From Bdellovibrio bacteriovorus str. Tiberius (GTDB taxonomy: Bacteria; Bdellovibrionota; Bdellovibrionia; Bdellovibrionales; Bdellovibrionaceae), in the NCBI RefSeq assembly GCF_000317895.1, contig NC_019567.1, forward strand, positions 2,480,001-2,544,000: a DNA stretch of 64,000 bases, written 5' to 3'. This document shows, piece by piece, positions 9,508 to 19,600 of the stretch (its first letter is position 1; every line of letters begins with the position of its first letter). The notes beneath the pieces are model-generated. The model made no database searches. It was not told the DNA's origin and saw nothing but the letters and a program-made list of their open reading frames with translations. Both the position numbers and the translations under genes were made by a program.

Positions 9508-9678
9508 GGCACTCCCTTTGTTCCCCTGTTTACCATCTTTTGTTCGGCTAAACGCGCCATTTACTTAAACTCGAGAAAGTTTTACGTCTCACTCTGAGAC
9601 AACTTCTCGTTGACAGCTTTCGTGCCGATTGAAAGACTTTAGTCTTGATATCCATCCTGCATGACTTGAAGAGGTGTT

Positions 9679-10341
9679 ATGAAAAAGTGCTTTCTTTTGA
9701 TCCTGTTGCTGGCCTTCTCCAGCTCCGCCTTTGCGCAAAAAATCAAAGTACGCAAAGTGAAAGGCAGCCAGGCCATTATTGACTTCTCTGGCGGCAGCCT
9801 GGCCCCGGGACAGGTCTATGAGCTGGCACCGGATGAATTCGGCGACACCACCATGAGCCAGTCCATGCGCCGCTACCTGATCGCTGTTTCCTTTGATCTG
9901 ACCAACACAAAGTCTGATGCCGCAGGCGCATCTAACGAAACAGATATTGCAATCGCGGGCCGTTTTGGCTGGAACTATGCAACCTATGAGTTCGGTCCTT
10001 TGGCGTCCTATGCAGCCGACGCCACCGGCAGCCTGACCAGCACACTGTTCAAGTTCGGCGGCTGGGCTGATTACAACATGATCGCCAATACACCGGGTGA
10101 AATCTTCATCTATGGTTTGGGTGGTTTGTTTGATATCGGTCAGCTGGATAACGGTGCCGGTTCAAAACGCGACATCATGGAATTCTTCGCAGGTCCGTTT
10201 GTGAAGTGGTTCCCGACGGGCAGCAATGTCGGTTTCCGTCTTGATGGTGGATACGTTTATCAAAAACAATCCGGCGGAGTTGCCTCTGACAACGTGGTGT
10301 CAGGCATTGCGATGCAAGCAGGCTTGATGGGCTATTTCTAA
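9679..10341 (+). CDS. small outer-membrane beta-barrel protein
   Basis: A 220-residue exported protein: lysine-rich start, hydrophobic core and signal-peptidase site after SSAFA. The mature part contains alternating strands (YLIAVSFDL, GRFGWNYATYEFG, GLGGLF, GGYVYQK) and ends in LMGYF, a typical barrel C-terminus with terminal Phe. It resembles 8-stranded OmpA/OmpW-size barrels, but no specific family is recognised. It converges with the next gene, their stop codons overlapping by four bases. Confidence 0.8.
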   Translation: MKKCFLLILLLAFSSSAFAQKIKVRKVKGSQAIIDFSGGSLAPGQVYELAPDEFGDTTMSQSMRRYLIAVSFDLTNTKSDAAGASNETDIAIAGRFGWNYATYEFGPLASYAADATGSLTSTLFKFGGWADYNMIANTPGEIFIYGLGGLFDIGQLDNGAGSKRDIMEFFAGPFVKWFPTGSNVGFRLDGGYVYQKQSGGVASDNVVSGIAMQAGLMGYF

Positions 10342-10973
10342 GTCTTTTGCGGGCGCACCCGGTTGGCCACCAGGAACCCCAGAATTCGGCCCTCTCTGTG
10401 CAGGGCCGAACCAAACTTCGGCTGAACCATAAAATGCCGTTTTTCCGCTGAAACACTTTCCCACACATCGTGTTCGGGCATATCAAATACCAAAGTTCCC
10501 GGCGTTCTGCCCTGCAGGGTTTGCAGACACATCGAAAAAAGTTTTTCCGTCAATCCAGGATTCCGTCCGAACAGCTTCCACCACTCGATACAATAAAGTT
10601 CTTCCACGGTATAACTGCTCAGCTCAAAGAATCTGAGATTGCGAAAGACCTGAAATCCTTCCTCAGTATACACCTCGACACAATCCCCGTTTTCCACGCC
10701 GATAAAGAAATCCGATGAAGGTGAAAGCCCCCAGCGTTCAAGAGCTTTTCGACAGAAGCGTTCAGAATCGCGCAGTGAGATATGCTCTTTCTGTGCGCCC
10801 TCGCAGATGTCCACGTAGTCCCGCAGGGTTTTAAAGGCCCGCTCCTTCTGCGCAGGCTCGAGCGAGTTGAAACTTGCCAGAGCCTCACTGCGGTAGGGCT
10901 TGATGTTGACATCTTCTCGCTGCAGAGACTGGCTGAGTCTTTCACATAGAGTTTTAAAATTCGCAGAATCCAT
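10338..10973 (-). CDS. hypothetical protein, paralogue of the protein at 53561-54259
   Basis: A 211-residue soluble protein of unknown function. I chose the ATG at 10973 because GAGGA lies five bases upstream; the longer frame could only begin with a TTG at 11072 without a ribosome site. The middle region (PSSDFF, VEVYTEEGFQVFRN, SSYTVEEL, EWWKLF) aligns closely with the protein at 53561-54259, which defines a paralogous family. The EEL motif followed by a Trp-rich turn is reminiscent of a PAS-like sensor fold, but this is only an inference. There is no signal peptide. It overlaps the 3' end of the convergent barrel gene by four bases. Confidence 0.8.
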   Translation of the reverse strand: MDSANFKTLCERLSQSLQREDVNIKPYRSEALASFNSLEPAQKERAFKTLRDYVDICEGAQKEHISLRDSERFCRKALERWGLSPSSDFFIGVENGDCVEVYTEEGFQVFRNLRFFELSSYTVEELYCIEWWKLFGRNPGLTEKLFSMCLQTLQGRTPGTLVFDMPEHDVWESVSAEKRHFMVQPKFGSALHREGRILGFLVANRVRPQKT

Positions 10974-11233
10974 AAATTCCTCGGTGCAACGTAAACAGGA
11001 TATAGCTTTCCTGATTTCAGAATACTCCTGAGCGCTCCGGAAGGGTTCACCTGAACGGGCTATCGCTGACAAAAAATGTCGGGTTCGACAGCCGAAACCG
11101 GCTTAAAGCAATACACTCCTTACCGACACGGCATCAGACTTGCTGGATATTGGTGGCGGAACTTTGCAATTTTTTAACTGGATAGCTGAATAAATCCGCG
11201 ATTTAAAAAGGCCCCTAACAAAGGATCACTCAA

Positions 11234-11629
11234 ATGAAAAAGCTGGCTGTATTATCCCTGTCTCTGCTGTTTGCCCTGCCCGGTTTTGCCAAGGGCCTTT
11301 CTGCCGCTGAAACCAATGCAAAAGCACTGGAAATTCTGATCGACAGCGCCAGTGCAATCACTCTGGAAGGTGATGTTCGCTCTGATGAAAAACTGTCTGC
11401 CATCTTATCCCGCGCGATGATCTCTGCGGGCCAGGGTGCTGCGACTATCAAGAATAACTGCATCTTTGTCAGCTATGACGGGATCTTTGAATGCCACTTG
11501 GACATCCAGCATCTGATCGATGGTGTCAGCTATGGCGAGACTGTGATTTCCTACGAAACATTCGCGGACAAGGACGGCGCTCCTGACAAAATGCTTATCA
11601 ACAAGGTTCGCGTGTCCCGCGGTCACTAA
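11234..11629 (+). CDS. small secreted protein
   Basis: A 131-residue protein with a clear signal peptide ending at PGFA. The mature 110 residues contain two cysteines (NNCIF and FECHL) that could form a disulfide. AGGA lies eight bases before the ATG and a strong terminator follows, so it is a monocistronic gene. Not recognised; function unknown. Confidence 0.78.
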   Translation: MKKLAVLSLSLLFALPGFAKGLSAAETNAKALEILIDSASAITLEGDVRSDEKLSAILSRAMISAGQGAATIKNNCIFVSYDGIFECHLDIQHLIDGVSYGETVISYETFADKDGAPDKMLINKVRVSRGH

Positions 11630-11657
11630 TTAGCATCCGAACTTAATTGATTTTTAT

Positions 11658-11690
11658 AAGGGGCTCCTAAGCAGAGCCCCTTCTTTTTTG
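11658..11690 (+). terminator. intrinsic terminator
   Basis: AGGGGCTC / GAGCCCCT stem with a seven-base loop followed by TTCTTTTTT, directly after the small secreted protein gene. Confidence 0.9.
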
Positions 11691-11743
11691 ACCCGCCTTG
11701 ACTTCCCCGGTTCCCGACCCACCTTTGAACTTCGGAGGTTTCG

Positions 11744-12466
11744 ATGCAGTCCACTTCACCCAATAGCTTTCTGGTCGTTCGCCGAACGTGGCTCAGCCGC
11801 CGTCCCCACTTCCGTGCAAGCCTTATAGCGGCTTGGAGTGTGTTTACGTTGATTGCCCTGTCCGTCGTCTATTGGCGCAATTGGGGCGGTATTGGGGCCC
11901 TTTTACCGGCCTCGGGTGAAGCGGTCTTTAAAAACCACGAATACTGGCGTCTGTGGACGGCCCTGTTTGCCCATGCGGATCTGGGGCATCTGGCTTCGAA
12001 TTCTTTGGGGATCTTTGTATTAGGATATTTCTTAAGCGGCTATTTCAGTCTGTGGTTTTTCCCGGCGGCGGCTTTAGTTATCGGGGGCTTCACCAATTAC
12101 TTAACTCTATTAAGTTATGACCCGGCGGTGAAACTGGTCGGCATCAGCGGTGTGGTTTACTGGATGGGGGCTGCGTGGTTGATTCTGTATCTGTTATTGG
12201 ATCAGCAGCGAACCAAGACTCAACGAATGCTGCGCGCTTTCGGTGTGGCGTTGGGGGTGTTCTTCCCGGCTTCGGCCTTTGACCCTTCGATCAGTTATCT
12301 GGCGCACTGGTATGGATTCTTGCTGGGACTTGCCAGTGGAGCTGTTTATTATTTCGTTAACCGGAAGACTTTCCTGAAGGCTCTTATTATTGAGCAGGTT
12401 GTTGAGGACTCCCCCTCCGAAGACGGCTTGCAAGAACCAGGGAATGTCCCCCCCGAGATTCTTTAG
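11744..12466 (+). CDS. rhomboid-family intramembrane serine protease
   Basis: A 240-residue polytopic membrane protein. The rhomboid core is visible: FAHADLGHLASNS (about 76-87), the catalytic GISG with Ser135 and the paired His188 in LAHWYGFLLG. The catalytic dyad is intact, so it should cleave transmembrane segments of substrates in the inner membrane. About six hydrophobic segments are seen. The soluble C-terminal tail is short and acidic. It stands alone between two terminators. The natural substrate is unknown. Confidence 0.88.
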   Translation: MQSTSPNSFLVVRRTWLSRRPHFRASLIAAWSVFTLIALSVVYWRNWGGIGALLPASGEAVFKNHEYWRLWTALFAHADLGHLASNSLGIFVLGYFLSGYFSLWFFPAAALVIGGFTNYLTLLSYDPAVKLVGISGVVYWMGAAWLILYLLLDQQRTKTQRMLRAFGVALGVFFPASAFDPSISYLAHWYGFLLGLASGAVYYFVNRKTFLKALIIEQVVEDSPSEDGLQEPGNVPPEIL

Positions 12467-12480
12467 TTCACAAAAAAGAA

Positions 12481-12509
12481 AGAGGCTCCTTTTGGGAGCC
12501 TCTTCTTTT
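12481..12509. terminator. bidirectional intrinsic terminator
   Basis: AGAGGCTCC / GGAGCCTCT stem with A-rich and T-rich flanks between the rhomboid gene and a convergent lipoprotein gene. Confidence 0.9.
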
Positions 12510-12536
12510 ACAACAACATTTAAGTTAAGAAGACAA

Positions 12537-13445
12537 TTACCAGTTGAAGCTGGATTCGTCGTAACCCCAGTTAGCAAGAGCTTTTTTGTACATGCCCTTC
12601 ATGAACTTCTGAGCCTGGTGAGGTTTCAAACCCAACGCAGCAGCAGATCTGTTAGTCAGGTCTTGCATGCCAGAGTTGTCACCGAAGGAAAGATCTTTAG
12701 CAGCAGCCAAAGCGTCAGAGAACTGAACACCGAAGACAGCTTTGAAAGTCTTGTCCATGTCTTTTTCAGAAGTAGTACCGCGTTCAGCAGCAGCAACTGC
12801 CCAAGAATTCAATGCAGAAGCAACCGCAACCGCTTTGTCTTGTTTGAACCCGTATTCTTTCATCAGACGATCAGAAGCCATTTTAACAAGCTCTTTATTG
12901 GCATCAGAGTTCAAAGCAGCAAAGTTTGTGTCTGAAGCAGAAGAAGAAGTTTTGTCATTGATAGCTTGACCGTAGTTGGATTCACCGGAGTTCGCATTGT
13001 AAAGAACGCCGTTTTTACCCAACCAGTAAGTACCACTGGAGATATCTTCCCAGTAGAAACCAGTTGTGCCCACACCGATAGTATTGCCACCAACGTAACC
13101 AGCGAATTCGCTTACGTTAGCATAGTACTGGAACACGCCAAGGTCGTTGTAAACCGCAGCTTTACCGTTGGAATCAAATTTAACATACCAAAGGTCGTCA
13201 GAACCGTAACCGCCTCTGTTGTAATCAGGATCGTCTGTTACTTTGATACGCTCGCCAGTGGATTTCAGGAAAGTACAGCCTGGAGAAGCTTCCTGAGTTT
13301 GGCACACGTCACCGTATACAGTTTCATATGGGTAGTAGATAACTGGTGCAGAGCCGCCGCCACCGCCACCACCGCCGCCGCCGCCGCAGGCAGCAAAGCT
13401 AGTCGCAACTACAGACGCAAGAACTACGCGCATAACATTTTTCAT
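12537..13445 (-). CDS. polyglycine-linker lipoprotein
   Basis: A 302-residue predicted lipoprotein with lipobox SFAAC followed at once by eleven consecutive glycines, then a Tyr/Gly-rich domain (about 35-150) and a helical C-terminal half (about 160-302). The glycine run, made of mixed GGC and GGT codons, probably acts as a flexible tether between the lipid anchor and the folded domain. The Shine-Dalgarno AAGGGG is clear. Family not recognised. It lies downstream of the subtilase gene on the same strand but 55 bases away. Confidence 0.8.
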   Translation of the reverse strand: MKNVMRVVLASVVATSFAACGGGGGGGGGGGSAPVIYYPYETVYGDVCQTQEASPGCTFLKSTGERIKVTDDPDYNRGGYGSDDLWYVKFDSNGKAAVYNDLGVFQYYANVSEFAGYVGGNTIGVGTTGFYWEDISSGTYWLGKNGVLYNANSGESNYGQAINDKTSSSASDTNFAALNSDANKELVKMASDRLMKEYGFKQDKAVAVASALNSWAVAAAERGTTSEKDMDKTFKAVFGVQFSDALAAAKDLSFGDNSGMQDLTNRSAAALGLKPHQAQKFMKGMYKKALANWGYDESSFNW

Positions 13446-13500
13446 GATGGTTCCCCCTTATAGGTTTTGTTAAAAATCGAACTCTTATATTCGTTTTTGT

Positions 13501-16500
13501 TTAGTAAGTTAAATTAACTCTCAGCAATTTATCGCCGCAGTAGTAATCGAACGAGTGGGCTCCCCTGACCCCGTCAAAGACCGGTGTATCCATCGGACGA
13601 CACCCTGTCGAAGACTTGAATCTCAAGCGCGCTGGTGACACCAGTTCGATCGCAGATCCATCCCTTGCAAAAACCGGTACCAACATTTTGACACCACGGC
13701 TGAGTTCCGAACTTTCCGTGGTAAATAGCGCTGGAATCTTCGTTGATGCGTCGCGCGCATCCTTTAAAGTCAGCGGGAAGTACAAATTCGTCATCAACAT
13801 GTCGGGGAAGAACGTGTAACGCTCGAAACTTTTGCTTACTACACGGGTCCTCACGAGGTCGTGATACTGGATTTCCGAGTTCGTTAGAACAAAGGCTCCT
13901 TTACGCTGCAGCCCCGCAAACACGGCGCGCACCCACAAAGCGGAGTCAAATTGGGACCGTTCCGCCCCCAGCTGCTGGTCTAACAGTTCCCAGTTCTTGT
14001 TATCAAAGACCGACAAACGCTGTTGACGGTTCAAACCTTCACCGAACCAGAAGCTGCCCGCGAACTCGTCCTTGCCGTAATCCAGGGCATGAACCTTGTC
14101 GACACGGGTATCAAGGATGTTGCGGTAAGTGGTTTGGTGGGCAAACAGATCCAGCTCCATGAAGTTTTCGATACGGCCTTCCACCACCTCAGCGATGGCG
14201 AAATTATATAGATAGCTTGGCTTGGCTTCTGTTCCCTGATTTTTTGCCAGCAAAACAGGCACACGTCCCGCCACCATCTGTTCACGGCGCGGTTCGATCA
14301 CGTCGATGATCTTGTAACCCTGATGTTCTTCCAGGGCTTTGAGTTCATTCTTTTCGTTCAGGAAATAGAAACGTGTCTGGGCCTTTTCATAGTTGTCCGG
14401 ATTTTCCCAGCGCTCTTTCAAACCACGTTTTTTGGATGGATCTTTACCACCTCCCACCCACGCCGGGCGTTTGGTGCCACCAATTTTCTGCCAGTACATC
14501 TGATAAGGCGCCGGAGCCAGCTCTGCAGAATACTTGAAGGTCTCTAGCAGCTTCATGGCTTTATCAAAGATATAGAACGTCATTGGGGATGCTTCGGGTT
14601 CGTCCAACTCGGATTTGTCTTCCAGAATACCCATCACGTATTCGCTTTGACCGTCACCGTTTAGATCCAAACGGGTCAGAACCTGTTCACGCAGATTGTC
14701 GGCTTCACCTTCAGGGCGGATTTTAGTGCCACCCACAGCGGTGTAAGCGCCGTTGCCGTTGTCAGCAACCAGCCACAACTGCCAGGTGTTGTTCTGCTGA
14801 CCCAAAGCCAGGTAATCACGCTGTTCCGGATGGTTGTCCAGATTTTCATCCAAAGGCAGGAAGGACACACGGGTTCTTGGCATGCCAGTGATATTAAACG
14901 TCTTCACATCGGCGGAAGCCATTTCCGGCGTCACGCTGACCACGACTTCACTTTCAAAGACATAACGGCGGGCTTCGGCATCACCAACACGCACGTCTAC
15001 GGTCAAATCCAGTTCACTTGGGATGCGGGACTGGGATGGATCCTGAGAATCCACCAGACTCATCATCACCACGTACTTGCGCACTTCGTTCTGCTTCCAC
15101 ACACCTGGATATGGAGCCGCTTCTTTGATGGCTGTGATCCAAGGGCGAACCGCATCCACATGAGGCTTGATGAACTGAGCGTTCATTTTCACCTTGCCGA
15201 TATCAATGGCCTGCCATTTGTTCACAAAAGAAATCTCGAAGCTCAAATCTTTGCTCTTACGATCCCAGTTGATTTCGACTTTTTCCTTGTCAGCAGGAAC
15301 AATCAACGGCTGCACGAAAACTTTCAGGGACTGCTCAACGTCCATGTTACCGGCAACAGAATATTTTTTGTAAATTTCCCTTTCCGGGCTCAGCGCTTGT
15401 CCTTGTTCATGAGAGCCGCCAGAAACCAGAGAAAGGTTGGATTTCAAAGGACGGGCACCCAGCACAAGTCTTGCGTAAATCTCATCAGCCGGAACACCGC
15501 GAGCCATCAGCTCGGCCACCGCGGCCGCCACATAAGGCGACGCTTGAGAAGTTCCAGAAAGGTATTCATAACCCAAAGTCGAACGGAAACGCACCGGACG
15601 TTTGCTTTCAGGATAAGTGCTGAGGATATTCACACCCGGAGCCACAATATCCACACCGCTACCAAAGTTAGAGAAATGCGAGAACGCGCCATCAGGACCG
15701 GCCGCTCCCACGCAAATCACATTTGGATAAGCGCACGGACGAAGAAGCGCACGAGTCGAGTCATTGCCGGCAGCAGCCACGATGATCACACCGCGGGCTT
15801 GAGCTTCCGCAATCACTTTGCGCATGAAATCAGAATCTTTCGCCTGAGGCCAACCCATAGAGAAGTTGATCACCTTGGCGCCCGAACGCATCGCATAGAT
15901 CACACCACGGCCAACCATGTCCCCCAGACTGCGGGTGACACTTTCACGGCCGGTCTCTTGCGGGGAATCATAAATAGACAAAGGCTTCATCGGTTCAGAA
16001 GGCTGAACACCGATCACCTGCACGGGCAGGATCTCGACGTTTTCGCTCAAACCACGCACACCGATATTGTTGTCGACTTCCGCCGCGATAATACCTGCGA
16101 CGTGAGTCCCGTGACCCTGGTCATCGCCAAAGTCCGGACGGCCCATAATGCCGGCGGCATTCACGCCACCCAGCAAGCTCCAGCCCTGACAATCCAGTGG
16201 GTATCCGTTTTTATCCTGATCCACTTCCGGATTGCTCAGATCCATCCATTTCTTTTCACAAGTTTTGCGGTCGCTGTCGGCCACGCAGGCTTCAAACTTC
16301 ACCAAAGCCCGGCACTCGGATTCATTGCGACGAATGACACCCTTCAGATCCGGGTGATTTTTGGCGATACCGGTATCCAGCACGGCCACGATGACTTTGT
16401 TTTTCGCTTTTACCGGGGATGGCAGACGCACGTCTTCCTGAACTCGGGCAGGAATTTTATAGGTGTGCAATGGATCCAGGTCGATCATTTGCGGCACCCC

Positions 16501-16602
16501 CTGATTGTTCAAACCCCATTGCATGTGCGCAAAAGGATCGGCAGCCACAGCGTGGCTTGCCAGGAAGCTCAAGGAGACAACAGAAAGAATCAAGGATCTC
16601 AT
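13501..16602 (-). CDS. secreted subtilisin-like serine protease (S8) with long C-terminal region
   Basis: A 1033-residue exported protease with signal peptide (to about residue 20). The S8 triad is complete: Asp76 in VLDTGIA, His164 in GHGTHVAG, Ser352 in LSGTSQASP, plus the oxyanion Asn280 in AAAGN. About 650 residues follow the catalytic domain and include an FG-GAP-like repeat (LDLNGDGQSEYVMG), suggesting a beta-propeller. No clear removable propeptide is seen before the catalytic domain. Its ATG overlaps the stop of the upstream 1133-residue gene by four bases, so the pair is translationally coupled. Degradation of prey or envelope proteins is a plausible role. Confidence 0.9.
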   Translation of the reverse strand: MRSLILSVVSLSFLASHAVAADPFAHMQWGLNNQGVPQMIDLDPLHTYKIPARVQEDVRLPSPVKAKNKVIVAVLDTGIAKNHPDLKGVIRRNESECRALVKFEACVADSDRKTCEKKWMDLSNPEVDQDKNGYPLDCQGWSLLGGVNAAGIMGRPDFGDDQGHGTHVAGIIAAEVDNNIGVRGLSENVEILPVQVIGVQPSEPMKPLSIYDSPQETGRESVTRSLGDMVGRGVIYAMRSGAKVINFSMGWPQAKDSDFMRKVIAEAQARGVIIVAAAGNDSTRALLRPCAYPNVICVGAAGPDGAFSHFSNFGSGVDIVAPGVNILSTYPESKRPVRFRSTLGYEYLSGTSQASPYVAAAVAELMARGVPADEIYARLVLGARPLKSNLSLVSGGSHEQGQALSPEREIYKKYSVAGNMDVEQSLKVFVQPLIVPADKEKVEINWDRKSKDLSFEISFVNKWQAIDIGKVKMNAQFIKPHVDAVRPWITAIKEAAPYPGVWKQNEVRKYVVMMSLVDSQDPSQSRIPSELDLTVDVRVGDAEARRYVFESEVVVSVTPEMASADVKTFNITGMPRTRVSFLPLDENLDNHPEQRDYLALGQQNNTWQLWLVADNGNGAYTAVGGTKIRPEGEADNLREQVLTRLDLNGDGQSEYVMGILEDKSELDEPEASPMTFYIFDKAMKLLETFKYSAELAPAPYQMYWQKIGGTKRPAWVGGGKDPSKKRGLKERWENPDNYEKAQTRFYFLNEKNELKALEEHQGYKIIDVIEPRREQMVAGRVPVLLAKNQGTEAKPSYLYNFAIAEVVEGRIENFMELDLFAHQTTYRNILDTRVDKVHALDYGKDEFAGSFWFGEGLNRQQRLSVFDNKNWELLDQQLGAERSQFDSALWVRAVFAGLQRKGAFVLTNSEIQYHDLVRTRVVSKSFERYTFFPDMLMTNLYFPLTLKDARDASTKIPALFTTESSELSRGVKMLVPVFARDGSAIELVSPARLRFKSSTGCRPMDTPVFDGVRGAHSFDYYCGDKLLRVNLTY

Positions 16603-19600
16603 CGGAAGCTCCCCAGGGATTTATCCAGTTCGATTGGAGAAATACGGGTTTTCGTCGCGAACATCTGAATCAGACCGTTGGCGTATTCGATGTTCTGCTT
16701 CGGATCACCCAAAGTGTTGGAGAAGTACTCAATATCCCCGTCTTCATCGCCAGCACGGAAGCCGTTGATGCGCACGAAGTAAATGTAGTTGTCCTTACCC
16801 AGGAACTTCAAAAGCTGAGGCAATGGAATCGCCTCTTCCAGAGTGTAAACAACGTTGGTCATCCACTGCGTCTGGGATTTTTTGTCTTTCGGGTAGCTGG
16901 CAGAAAGCTTCAGCAGTCTTTCCATCCACGGCAACATACAGTCGAAGTATGTCCCATTCACCCAAGAGCCCTGATAGTTCATCGTTCTTTCTTTTTTGTG
17001 GGCATCCTGTTCTTCCTGACATGCAGTGATGAACTCGGATTTACCACGTTTGAAGTCACCGTTACCCAGAACTGTGACCATATCATTGAACATCTCCTGA
17101 TCGTGAGGACGGGCTTTACGGCCCATTTTCTCGCTCAGTTTCTGGAACAGACGACCGATGAACTTGGCTTTAGGAACAGACTTCCCGTCCTGATCCGGTT
17201 GCAGGATCAGGTCTTTGATCTTGTCCAAACCACCCGGAAGGATGGAAAGGTTCGCCGTGATACGATAGAAATCCACCGCCGTCACATTCGAGAACGCTTC
17301 TTTTTCAATCAGGCGGTAAGATCCGACCGGAGAACTTTTCAGTTCGCCCTGAACCTCGTCGATCAATTTCAGGAATTTCTTGCGGTTCAAGTGCCAGCCG
17401 CCCCATACACGCTGAACCACACCCACGGATGGATACTGTTTCGCATTGGTCGTCAGGTCGGATTCGGTGGTTACGGTTCTCCAGTACGCTTTACCGTACG
17501 GAGTATTGGCTGGATTTGGATCGTCAGAACGAGCCAGATCCACACGGCCTTTTGGCCACCACTTGTTCATCAGACCTTCAACCCAGTCAAAGGCAAAGCC
17601 CAGCAAATCACGACCGATCAGTTCACCGCGCTTATTAGAGAACAGCGTCACTTCTTCGTCTTTAGGATCCAGATCCGGAGCTTCTGCACTGCGCGGGTAA
17701 CGAATTTTCAAAGTGTGATCTTCGTTAAAGGAATTCACACGCATCGCGAAGAACTTGTTTCGGATCTCGCGGGTTTTCAGGTTGTGGTCGATCTCGAACT
17801 TGCGGTGATTGAAGTTGGCGTACAACAACTCCGGGTCATTACTCTTAAACAATGCACGCAATGCCGGTTTCAGGTCATTACGGGTTTTGATGAAGTCTTT
17901 TACGAACTTCGCTTCCTGATTTTCAGAATCAATGTATTCCGCGTACTCAGGATTGTAATCAATCACGAACGCGTCCGTGCTTAGTTCCGCCCATGTGGTA
18001 TTGGCGCGAACACGCATCACGTTGATGAAATAGTTGATGTCCAGGGTCATACCCATGGCTTTGCTGTTCTGGGAACGAACGTAAACCTGCACGCCCTCTT
18101 TGGTGCGCATGAAGCTGGTTTGTCTCAGGATCGCGCGGTTTGCATCCACACCCACAGCCACAGTGTTCAGGAAGTTCAACGGGGAAATACCCATCAAAAC
18201 ATCCAAAGATGAAGACGCCTGAGCGTAAGCGGACAAAGCAATAGAGTCCGTCACCGTGAACACTTCACCTTCGCGCAGTTCGCTCAGGAAAGCATCCAGA
18301 GGTTGACGAGCTGGTTTGCCCTCTTCCTGGGATTTGATAGGGTCTTTTTCGTCCAGAACCGCTGACAGTTTCGACATAAAGCGCGGAACCAGAAGATCTT
18401 TCCAGGACACTTTCGTGCCTTCCTGGATGGAGTTCAAAGGGCGTACGTGAGTGTAATCACGCATTACCATGATGTTCGCGCCGGCCATTGGCGTGATCTT
18501 AGGCACCCCGTCCAGAGTCATGAAGTAACCCAGACGACCCGCTACGGACACGTTATCCACCAACTGAATTGGCGCAGAACTGCCGAAGTAAGTGCCCGTC
18601 GTCACGTGACGAGTTGCACCCAGATTGAAGCCACCTACGGGACCGCCCCACGCTTCCACTTTTTGGTAAAGTGGCTCGTACGGACGCTCACGGATGTGCT
18701 CCAGAACTCGCTGAGTAATTTCATCACGACGGTTTTGGAACAGATCAGATGTAGAAAGCAAATCCAGCTTTTCGTTGATGTGGTTCATCACGGTGCCGAT
18801 CACAGCGGATTTGGCACGGATACCCATATAACGCTCAAGGTCCCCGTCCTGGAACGGCGACTGACGGTCCCCGTGCGCAAAACGCTGAGGATAGCCCGGA
18901 ACGAATTCCTGCGTGACTTTTCCGTCTTTAACCAAACCAGATCGCGAAGTGATATTCAGGTCCGGCAATGGCAACGCGGAAGTATTCTTAACGTTGAAAA
19001 GCTCCAGTGCATTGTGAGCACGGTGCAGAAGTTTTGCCACGATCAGGTCTTCAAGTTCCTGCGGGTAAGCGCCGGCACGCACGATTTCAACAAAATCACT
19101 GTGGCGAAGTTCTGCCATACGGCGAACCAACCAGCGCACGTCTTCATAGCTTGCCGCCGAGAATGATTCAGCTGAAGGATGATTGATCACCACGTGACCG
19201 GAAAGAACCGCACCGAACTTGGCACTGAATCTGTTCACGGATTCTGGCAAATCAACCAAAGCAAATGGCAGGATCAAAGCGCGGTAAGCTCTGTAACGGG
19301 AATAGCGTTGTACCGCAGGCAGTTGATTGGGATTGTTTGGATCTGGAGCATAACCCCACTGGATATCGAAATATTCCGCAACAGCCGGTTCAAGAACCGC
19401 ATCCGAAAACACCACAGAGTGATTGGTTTTATTGTCTTCCGTCACCCAGCCACGGCTTTCGAAGTCAGAAATCATGGATTCCTGGGCGTTTTTCAGGAAG
19501 GATTCTTTTTCCGCTTCCGTTTTGAAGAATACACGCAGGTTGCGGTAATACTTCGGAGACGGAACATAGTAACCCAGCTTTCTTAACAAAGCCGCACGCA

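Noticed and set aside
9585-9646. TTGACA at 9610 and small inverted repeats before the barrel gene at 9679
   Set aside because: No convincing -10 box at proper spacing, so I did not call a promoter.
14830-16668. 612-codon open frame on the plus strand within the subtilase gene
   Set aside because: It is antisense to the subtilase, whose catalytic triad is intact; the composition (many His, Arg, Gln) is typical of a shadow frame.
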